12,326 bases of DNA from assembly GCA_016296635.1 (NCBI GenBank), contig JAEDIZ010000062.1, positions 1 to 12,326 of the forward strand. The letters are read 5' to 3'. A program made the translations under genes and the position numbers. How positions within the stretch are numbered: the first letter of the stretch is position 1; the number at the start of each line of letters is the position of its first letter. The DNA comes from Oscillospiraceae bacterium (lineage in GTDB: Bacteria; Bacillota; Clostridia; Oscillospirales; Oscillospiraceae). This document shows, in pieces, positions 7,685 through 12,326 of this stretch. Under the pieces are notes generated by a model, which worked only from the letters and a program-made list of their open reading frames with translations, made no database searches and was not told the origin of the DNA.

Positions 7685-9550
7685 TTAATGTATAGTTGCC
7701 GGGCAATGATAAGTAGCGACAATTTCAGAGACCAGATCTTTGATCCCGTCGCTGTTATGATTGCAGGCGTCCTCCAATAATACAAGCTGCCGCCGCAGCT
7801 TCTCTTCATCCATCTGTAGCGGTTGACCGATGTGGATCAGATGATTTGCTGTGGAACGAAGCCCCTCCTCATCCATAAGCATCTCCTCATAGAGCTTCTC
7901 GCCCGGACGCAGCCCGGTATACTTGATCTCAATATCCACATCCGGCTCAAACCCGGACAGGCGGATCAGATTACGCGCCAGATCGTCAATATGGACAGGC
8001 TCCCCCATATCCAGAACGAAGATTTCGCCACGGTTTGCGTAGGCGCCCGCCTGAAGCACCAGTGAGACCGCCTCAGGAATCGTCATAAAATAGCGAATAA
8101 TATCGGGATGGGTGACCGTGACGGGTCCCCCCTCCTCGATCTGTTTTTTGAAAAGCGGAATAACGCTGCCGTTGCTGCCCAAAACATTGCCGAAACGCAC
8201 CGCGACAAACTTTGTCTTGGACGCGTTCGCCATCATCTGGACAATCATCTCGCAAATGCGCTTGGACGCGCCCATGATATTCGTCGGGTTGACGGCTTTG
8301 TCCGTAGAAATCAGAACAAAGGTGTTGACCCCATACTTGTCTGCCGCCTTTGCGACGTGGTAGGTGCCAAACACATTGTTTTTAATCGCTTCGTTGGGGC
8401 TGTCCTCCATCAGAGGAACATGCTTATGGGCCGCAGCATGGAACACGATCTCAGGGCGGTAGATGTCGAAGATCGACTCAACTCTTTCCGTATCACGGAC
8501 GGAGCCGATCAGCGTGATAAGCTCCAACTGCGGATATGTACGGCGAAGCTCCTGCTGTATCTCATAGGCATTATTCTCATAGATATCAAAAATAATGAGT
8601 TTTTGGGGCTCATGGGCGGCGATCTGTCTGCACAGCTCGCTGCCGATGGATCCGCCGCCGCCGGTGACCAGAACGGTCTTTCCCTGCAAATATTCCGCAA
8701 TCTGCGACAGGTCGACACTGACGGAATCTCTGCCGAGCAGGTCCAAAACGTCAACGTCGCGGATCTTCTGAATGCTGACCTCACCATTGGCAAGCTGAAA
8801 AATGCCGGGCAGGATCTTCAGCCGGCAGCCAGTCTCCTGACAGATTTTCAGGATCTCTTTGCGGTCCTTGGCCGGTGCTGCAGGAATGGCGAAGACAATC
8901 TCTTCAATGTGGTATTCATCGGCAATGCGAACGATATCATTCCGGTTGCCGACAATTTTCACGTTTCGGATGTACTGTCCGCGTTTACTGTCGTCGTCGT
9001 CGATCACGCAGACTACATGATTGTGGGAATTCACGCTGGTCTGGAACTCACGCAGCACGAACATCCCGGCATTTCCTGCGCCAATCAGCATCGTCCGGCG
9101 CTGTGAAGCGTTTTCCCCGCTCTCTTTGGGCAAAAAGCTGCGAAGCATACGATAGGAAAACCTCGTAACCGTCGTGAGCAGTGAAAGAATCAGGGCGTTC
9201 AGCGCGGGAAAGCTCAGCGGCAACGGTATCCAGTCGAGGGCAACCGTAACAAACAGGATGCCGTTCAGAATGAAAACCGCAATCAGAATATGAAGCAATT
9301 CATCAACACTGGCAAACTCCCAAAGGCTGTTATAGAGCTTTAATGGGAAAAAGACACAGATCAGCGCTGCCGCAAAAACCGGGGCCCAATGCAGGAATAT
9401 ATTGAGATAACCACTGGAAATAAGGCTATCCAAGCTGAAATCCAAGCGGATCAGCAGCGCCAAGAAGCCCGCCAGGAAAGACATTACTATATCCACAAGC
9501 ATCAAAAGCGCTACGCGGATTATTTTTTGCTTATTCCAACGAATCTTCAT
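7685..9550 (-). CDS. Membrane-bound UDP-N-acetylglucosamine 4,6-dehydratase (PglF/CapD/WbpM-like)
   Basis: Large SDR-type nucleoside-diphosphate-sugar dehydratase of 621 residues. Four hydrophobic segments occupy about residues 9-35, 50-72, 84-106 and 112-127. A first Rossmann-like domain follows with IGAGNAG (156-162). The catalytic extended-SDR domain has the NAD-binding motif TGGGGSIGSE (296-305), HAAAHKHVPLMEDSP (371-385) and the active-site segment ISTDKAVNPTNIMGASKR (414-431). In that segment Thr416-Asp417-Lys418 and Lys430 are present, and Met426 occupies the usual catalytic Tyr position, as is characteristic of this long subfamily. It should convert UDP-GlcNAc to the UDP-4-keto-6-deoxy sugar at the membrane. 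ATG 9550 lies 45 bp after the nucleotidyltransferase stop, one of the wider gaps in the operon. The ribosome site is only a weak purine stretch, and I see no terminator or promoter in the gap. The aminotransferase directly downstream fits the next step. Confidence 0.95.
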   Translation of the reverse strand: MKIRWNKQKIIRVALLMLVDIVMSFLAGFLALLIRLDFSLDSLISSGYLNIFLHWAPVFAAALICVFFPLKLYNSLWEFASVDELLHILIAVFILNGILFVTVALDWIPLPLSFPALNALILSLLTTVTRFSYRMLRSFLPKESGENASQRRTMLIGAGNAGMFVLREFQTSVNSHNHVVCVIDDDDSKRGQYIRNVKIVGNRNDIVRIADEYHIEEIVFAIPAAPAKDRKEILKICQETGCRLKILPGIFQLANGEVSIQKIRDVDVLDLLGRDSVSVDLSQIAEYLQGKTVLVTGGGGSIGSELCRQIAAHEPQKLIIFDIYENNAYEIQQELRRTYPQLELITLIGSVRDTERVESIFDIYRPEIVFHAAAHKHVPLMEDSPNEAIKNNVFGTYHVAKAADKYGVNTFVLISTDKAVNPTNIMGASKRICEMIVQMMANASKTKFVAVRFGNVLGSNGSVIPLFKKQIEEGGPVTVTHPDIIRYFMTIPEAVSLVLQAGAYANRGEIFVLDMGEPVHIDDLARNLIRLSGFEPDVDIEIKYTGLRPGEKLYEEMLMDEEGLRSTANHLIHIGQPLQMDEEKLRRQLVLLEDACNHNSDGIKDLVSEIVATYHCPATIH

Positions 9551-9595
9551 GATGCTTCACTTCTTTTCTCTTTCATGTTGTGAGCGTTATTCCCT

Positions 9596-10750
9596 TCATT
9601 CATGATCCAAAACATCAATTCGTTTCACACGTCTGTATTGTTTTATGATCTGTCCAGGTTTAGTAAACAGAACGACAAGCCATCTCCAGATCCAATAAAA
9701 TGGAAGCAAAAACGGAGCTTTTTTTAATGAAGGGAACCGCCCTGACAGTCGGTCATAAGACGGAAAAACGATCTGCATAAAGAAAGAGAACCTGGCGCTC
9801 TTTTCTGATTTTCCTTTTTTCATCAAACCCAAGAGTTTGTTTTCATCTATTCCATTCCGCCGTCCATAGGTCGAACCGGAAAAGACATAGTTGGCCATTT
9901 TGGCCGCCTTCTCCGACAGAGGAGGACGCTCCTTAGAAAACCAGGACTGCGCCAGAGCCTCCGCCGTCATCGCAAACTCATAGATCTGGAGCTTATTTAA
10001 CTCGGCCTCAATATAAGCACGATCCAACCGGTCCTGATAATGATTCAGAAAGACAAAGATATCGAGGTAGGAGCGTATACCGGTGCCTCTGAGGCTGTAA
10101 TGCTTCTCAGAATGGGCAAGCATATAGATGTACTGATCCTCGAGCGTAAGTGAATAGTAATAGGGTGTGTCTGTCGGGACCACTCTTTGCCAGATATTCT
10201 CGTAGTAAGAAAACTGCGTCGACTCCTTTGGCGCCATAAACGTATGCAGCTCAAGGACAAGATAGGGCTTTTTGATATACTCCGTATTGTGTGAAGTAGT
10301 CGCTTCTTCCAGCATGGTATAACCGGAATCGATCGCTATATCATGGGCACGCTCCGCATCCTCCTCAGGGATCAGGATGTCAAGGTCGCACATCTCCCGC
10401 GCAAAAGGCTGTGGATAGAGCGGTCTCACCCAGACACTCTTCACCGGCATATGCGGAATCTCCGCCTGCGCGAGCAACGATGTAAGCATGCTGAGTTCGT
10501 GCTCCTGATTGATATACTTATTAATCAGCTTATAATTCAGTGTACGCCATTCTTCGTCCACGGCGGGATCAATGGGCTCCGGCAGACGCGAAACTGACTG
10601 CCATGCCAATGCTGAAACGCTGTGGCGCTTGGCAAGCAGGAAGACCTCCTGCCAGGAGACCTCCTCCGGCTTGTCCGACGGGGTCTCGTCATGCAGTGCG
10701 CAGCGCAATAGCTCCAACAGATATTCACTTACTTTTGCATCGACTGCCAT
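9596..10750 (-). CDS. Nucleotidyltransferase family protein (PF14907-like, uncharacterised)
   Basis: Protein of 384 residues resembling the uncharacterised nucleotidyltransferase family NTP_transf_5. The core is visible as MPVKSVWVRPLYP (101-113) followed by AREMCDLDILIPEEDAERA (117-135). Asp122-x-Asp124 is the likely metal-binding pair of the polymerase-beta fold. The following SGYTMLEE segment and a His-rich middle region fit the family. The C terminus carries a hydrophobic stretch (YWIWRWLVVLF, about 352-362) and a basic tail, suggesting membrane association. Related genes occur in some lasso-peptide clusters (the PadeN type) next to HprK-like kinases, but I do not know the substrate here. 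ATG 10750 has GGGGTG seven bases upstream and follows the S26-like gene by 18 bp. A row in its 3' part is only about 42% GC by hand count. The family call is good; the reaction is unknown and could be nucleotidylation of a peptide, protein or sugar phosphate. Confidence 0.8.
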   Translation of the reverse strand: MAVDAKVSEYLLELLRCALHDETPSDKPEEVSWQEVFLLAKRHSVSALAWQSVSRLPEPIDPAVDEEWRTLNYKLINKYINQEHELSMLTSLLAQAEIPHMPVKSVWVRPLYPQPFAREMCDLDILIPEEDAERAHDIAIDSGYTMLEEATTSHNTEYIKKPYLVLELHTFMAPKESTQFSYYENIWQRVVPTDTPYYYSLTLEDQYIYMLAHSEKHYSLRGTGIRSYLDIFVFLNHYQDRLDRAYIEAELNKLQIYEFAMTAEALAQSWFSKERPPLSEKAAKMANYVFSGSTYGRRNGIDENKLLGLMKKGKSEKSARFSFFMQIVFPSYDRLSGRFPSLKKAPFLLPFYWIWRWLVVLFTKPGQIIKQYRRVKRIDVLDHE

Positions 10751-10768
10751 TCCAACACCCCATTATAA

Positions 10769-11218
10769 TCAGAAGATTCTTGCCAACTTACTACGAAGTG
10801 CGAAAAAATACTTTCTGTACCGCAGCAGCCAGGTCCAGGTCATGCGGTAAAACTTATAGAGCAGGTTCTTATTGGTCAGTTTTTTCCCTTTGCGGACATA
10901 TTCCGTTGCAATTCCGATCATCTGTTCCCGGTGCAGGCCCTTTTCCAGCCACCACTGGTGGTCTCCACAGCAGGTATAGGTTCCGTCCTTGTTGACCTTA
11001 ACGATACGGTGGAGCACAAAGGTTCCATTCTTTCTGCGGTAGAGCGGTAAATCGTTTTTTTTCAGTTCTCCCGTAATGGGAGCCAGGGTGACACGGTCAC
11101 GGTTGCCGACGATAAAAGGATACATACTTGTCCCGGTGATCGTCAGAGTAAAGGTACCGCCATTGTCAAGGGTTTCTTTGATCAGCGGATAGTAGTCAGC
11201 CAGTTGTATTTTATTCAA
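10769..11218 (-). CDS. S24/S26 (signal peptidase I-like) family protein with Ser/His dyad
   Basis: Small protein of 149 residues if it starts at TTG 11218, which lies inside the end of the PqqD-like gene (8 bp overlap) with GGAGG about 12 bases upstream. The open frame extends to 11290, but the extra part is the PqqD gene read in another frame. The signal-peptidase core is present: TGTSMYPFI (28-36) with nucleophile candidate Ser31, VTLAP after it, VLHRIVKV (68-75) with His70 at the general-base position, and CCGDHQ (83-88) as the late GD box. A His in place of Lys is the SipW/eukaryotic SEC11 type. Unlike true signal peptidases there is no N-terminal membrane anchor. The C terminus is aromatic and basic (YRMTWTWLLRYRKYFF), perhaps membrane-associated. 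Position next to PqqD-like and HprK-like genes suggests maturation of a peptide or a small-protein partner, but no substrate is visible. It may also be a non-catalytic family member. Confidence 0.8.
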   Translation of the reverse strand: MNKIQLADYYPLIKETLDNGGTFTLTITGTSMYPFIVGNRDRVTLAPITGELKKNDLPLYRRKNGTFVLHRIVKVNKDGTYTCCGDHQWWLEKGLHREQMIGIATEYVRKGKKLTNKNLLYKFYRMTWTWLLRYRKYFFALRSKLARIF

Positions 11219-11474
11219 GGCAACCAGCTTCCTCCAGCTTGGCAATAAAGTCCGCTGCACAGCTCCGAGCCGTTTTCTCGTCGACCTCATACTCTTTCAG
11301 AAGAGCTTCCGTCAGACTGTCCACGTCGGCACCCTTTTCCAACTCACGCCACAAAAACGCACCAGAATCATTGAGGGTGATCATTCCGTTAAACTGAGCA
11401 GTGGCTGCGCCCACAGGAACGACGATATTGGAGCCGGCGATGGTGCGAAGGACAAATCCATCTTTCACTTTCAT
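11211..11474 (-). CDS. PqqD-like small protein (putative RiPP recognition element)
   Basis: Protein of 87 residues with the PqqD-family pattern. A beta-rich N-terminal half begins MKVKDGFVLRTIAGSN and includes VPVGAATAQFNGMITLND. It leads into the characteristic NDSGAFLWRELEKGAD segment (35-50) and a winged-helix-like C-terminal half, LTEALLKEYEVDEKTA (54-69) followed by FIAKLEEAGCL. PqqD-like domains bind leader peptides of ribosomally made peptides and deliver them to modifying enzymes, though many copies stand alone with no known precursor. ATG 11474 overlaps the TGA of the HprK-like gene in an ATGA junction, and the 3' end overlaps the S26-like gene start, so the three are probably translated together. 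I see no precursor-peptide ORF in the window, so the binding partner is unknown. Confidence 0.87.
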   Translation of the reverse strand: MKVKDGFVLRTIAGSNIVVPVGAATAQFNGMITLNDSGAFLWRELEKGADVDSLTEALLKEYEVDEKTARSCAADFIAKLEEAGCLE

Positions 11475-12172
11475 AATTCAAACCTCTTTCCACTCATAGT
11501 TTCATATGACAGCTTGGCAGCTGAAATATCCATATTACAAGACAACTCGTAAATCTTCCCCGTAGAAACGATCGCGTCGATGTTATCCATCAGAAGATTC
11601 ATCAGTTCCGGCAGAATGCTGCGGGCCGTCTGGTTCATGAGCGCGAAGATTGCCTCATCTGCCGGAAGTACACGCATGGAATTCTCGGCGGCACGTTTCA
11701 CGACGGCAATGCCGCCCAACTCCACTTTCGCATTGCGGCTGCAGTCGTTTTTCCCGCTCCAGGGCGTTCCGTAGGCGAAAACCTTTCCATCCAGAACACG
11801 CAGAGCGGGCTTATCATCATTCAGAATATAGGCCTTGTCGCCAAAAAGCTTCAGCCAAAGCTGCACATGGGTGGATTTTCCCGTTCCGCAGGGGGCAGAG
11901 AATAGATAGGCCTTTTCATCCACCACAACGCACGAGGCGTGAAGCATAATACCGTGAAAACGAATCAATTGACGGTAAAAATTGCCGCCGGTGGACATAT
12001 ACTCGCAGTCCTCCAGGGAAAGCTGGGGATTTTTCAGCCGCAATTCCTCCGCATTGGAGGCGATCGTTATATCAGGCGCGGCATCCTCACACAAATAGGG
12101 CGCGGCCTGGCTGACAGTACGGCCAAAAGAGTCCATCTGCACAAAAAGATCAGCAATCTTGTATGTAGCCAT
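11471..12172 (-). CDS. HprK-like P-loop serine kinase (lasso-peptide-kinase type)
   Basis: Protein of 233 residues related to the C-terminal domain of HPr kinase/phosphorylase and to PEP carboxykinase-like P-loop proteins. The Walker A loop is SAPCGTGKSTH (92-102), with Lys99 and Ser/Thr100-101 for phosphate and Mg2+. LHASCVVVDEKAYLF precedes it (77-91), ILNDDKPAL (116-124) provides the acidic Asp119-Asp120 pair, and AYGTPWSGK (133-141) is a loop typical of this subgroup. It lacks the N-terminal HPrK domain and is too short to be the housekeeping HPr kinase. Homologues in some lasso-peptide clusters phosphorylate a serine on the peptide; many others are uncharacterised. It is the first gene in the window, with GAGG (12181-12184) eight bases upstream of ATG 12172, and overlaps the PqqD-like gene by 4 bp. 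The substrate may be a peptide, protein or small molecule; none can be identified here. Confidence 0.85.
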   Translation of the reverse strand: MATYKIADLFVQMDSFGRTVSQAAPYLCEDAAPDITIASNAEELRLKNPQLSLEDCEYMSTGGNFYRQLIRFHGIMLHASCVVVDEKAYLFSAPCGTGKSTHVQLWLKLFGDKAYILNDDKPALRVLDGKVFAYGTPWSGKNDCSRNAKVELGGIAVVKRAAENSMRVLPADEAIFALMNQTARSILPELMNLLMDNIDAIVSTGKIYELSCNMDISAAKLSYETMSGKRFEL

Positions 12173-12200
12173 GGCGTGTACCTCGCTTTTTCATACTCAC

Positions 12201-12229
12201 ATTATCTGAAAACTTAATAAGTTTATCAC
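12201..12229 (-). promoter_or_regulatory. Candidate sigma-70-type promoter for the operon
   Basis: On the minus strand a -10-like GATAAT (12201-12206, 5 of 6 consensus) lies 17 bp from a -35-like GTGATA (12224-12229, 4 of 6). Transcription would start near 12194 and give a leader of roughly 22 bases before ATG 12172. An overlapping alternative is an extended -10, TGATAAACT (12220-12228), with a poor -35 TTGCTT (12243-12248), also 17 bp apart. This is a prediction from consensus by eye; the operon may instead be read through from genes to the right. Confidence 0.45.
12210..12224. promoter_or_regulatory. 15-bp perfect inverted repeat, operator candidate
   Basis: The sequence AAACTTA-A-TAAGTTT has two perfect 7-bp arms around one central base. 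It fills the spacer between the predicted -35 and -10, where a bound repressor would block polymerase. It is too short, too AT-rich and lacks a U-tract, so it is unlikely to be a terminator. No regulator gene is visible in the window. Confidence 0.5.
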
Positions 12230-12251
12230 ATGTATTCGCAAAAAGCAACTT

Positions 12252-12295
12252 AAAAATGCGATAGATCTAATTCAAAAATGCGATAGATCTAATTC
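12252..12295. repeat. Two exact tandem copies of a 22-bp repeat
   Basis: The copies lie at 12252-12273 and 12274-12295, directly abutting and identical. Each begins with five A and contains the 8-bp palindrome TAGATCTA (12262-12269 and 12284-12291). The palindrome centres are 22 bp apart, about two helical turns, so bound proteins would sit on the same face. They lie upstream of the candidate promoter. A looser, possibly partial match (AAAAAATGGCGA) begins near 12313 and reaches toward the window edge. They could be activator or regulator sites, or a chance local duplication. Confidence 0.85.
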
Positions 12296-12326
12296 GATTT
12301 ACGGTTTGTAAGAAAAAATGGCGAAC

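Larger units (their letters stand above)
12173..12326 (-). other. Leader/intergenic region upstream of the operon
   Basis: This is the only non-coding stretch above 60 bp, and it is AT-rich. On the minus strand all three frames are open at the right edge and stop at 12299-12301 (TAA), 12289-12291 (TAG) and 12267-12269 (TAG). Any minus-strand gene entering from the right must therefore end by 12267, within the tandem repeats. I cannot say which frame, if any, is coding. I saw no GC-rich hairpin with a T-run that would end upstream transcription. Confidence 0.6.

Noticed and set aside
7653..7706. TTG start for the aminotransferase at 7706
   Set aside because: It would overlap the dehydratase gene and add residues not typical of DegT proteins. 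ATG 7652 fits the family N terminus.
8108..9106. Plus-strand open frame of 332 codons
   Set aside because: It lies wholly antisense to the well-conserved dehydratase gene and its translation shows no domain or sensible start context. It is a by-product of GC-biased codon positions.
9551..9595. Terminator or internal promoter between the nucleotidyltransferase and dehydratase genes
   Set aside because: The 45-bp gap has no stem-loop followed by a T-run on the minus strand and no convincing -35/-10 pair, so I could not support an operon boundary.
11219..11290. N-terminal extension of the S26-like protein by 24 residues
   Set aside because: It lies inside the PqqD-like gene in another frame. 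TTG 11218 with GGAGG upstream gives a more natural start.
12252..12295. CRISPR or minisatellite interpretation of the tandem repeats
   Set aside because: Only two copies exist, with no spacers between them and no cas genes nearby.

Overview
The window looks like part of a chromosomal locus for surface-glycan or glycoconjugate synthesis in a mid-GC Gram-positive anaerobe, most likely a member of the Clostridia such as Oscillospiraceae. This assignment is an inference. It rests on SD-type ribosome sites, tightly packed genes with 1-11 bp overlaps, likely use of a TTG start, and a HprK-like/PqqD-like/S26-like gene group that I associate with Firmicutes. I did no database comparison.

All 13 genes lie on the minus strand and read right to left. 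The only long non-coding stretch is the upstream leader at 12173-12326. It holds a candidate promoter, a perfect 15-bp inverted repeat and two exact tandem 22-bp repeats. I see no terminator between genes, so the window is plausibly one operon of more than 12 kb that continues past the left edge.

Region A (12172-9596) encodes a HprK-like P-loop kinase, a PqqD-like small protein, an S26-type peptidase-like protein and a PF14907-type nucleotidyltransferase. Parts of this set recall tailoring genes of lasso-peptide (RiPP) clusters, but no precursor, radical SAM enzyme, lasso synthetase or transporter is visible. Its function here is unknown.

Region B (9550-5785) encodes a PglF/CapD-type membrane UDP-sugar 4,6-dehydratase, a PglE-type PLP sugar aminotransferase and a PglC-type phosphoglycosyl transferase. 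Together they can convert UDP-GlcNAc to a 4-amino-4,6-dideoxy sugar and load it on undecaprenyl phosphate as the first sugar of a lipid-linked oligosaccharide.

Region C (5785-2068) encodes an aldo/keto reductase, an integral-membrane acyltransferase-3 protein and a transketolase split into N- and C-terminal subunits. These are likely tailoring or precursor-supply genes. The split transketolase is the least expected part of the biosynthetic section.

Region D (2071-1) encodes a PglA-like GT4 glycosyltransferase, which probably adds the second sugar, and a TviB/WbpO-like UDP-sugar 6-dehydrogenase cut by the window edge, which would supply a uronic acid. Flippase, polymerase or ligase genes and further glycosyltransferases must lie outside the window. 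I found no RNA genes, insertion sequences or CRISPR arrays.
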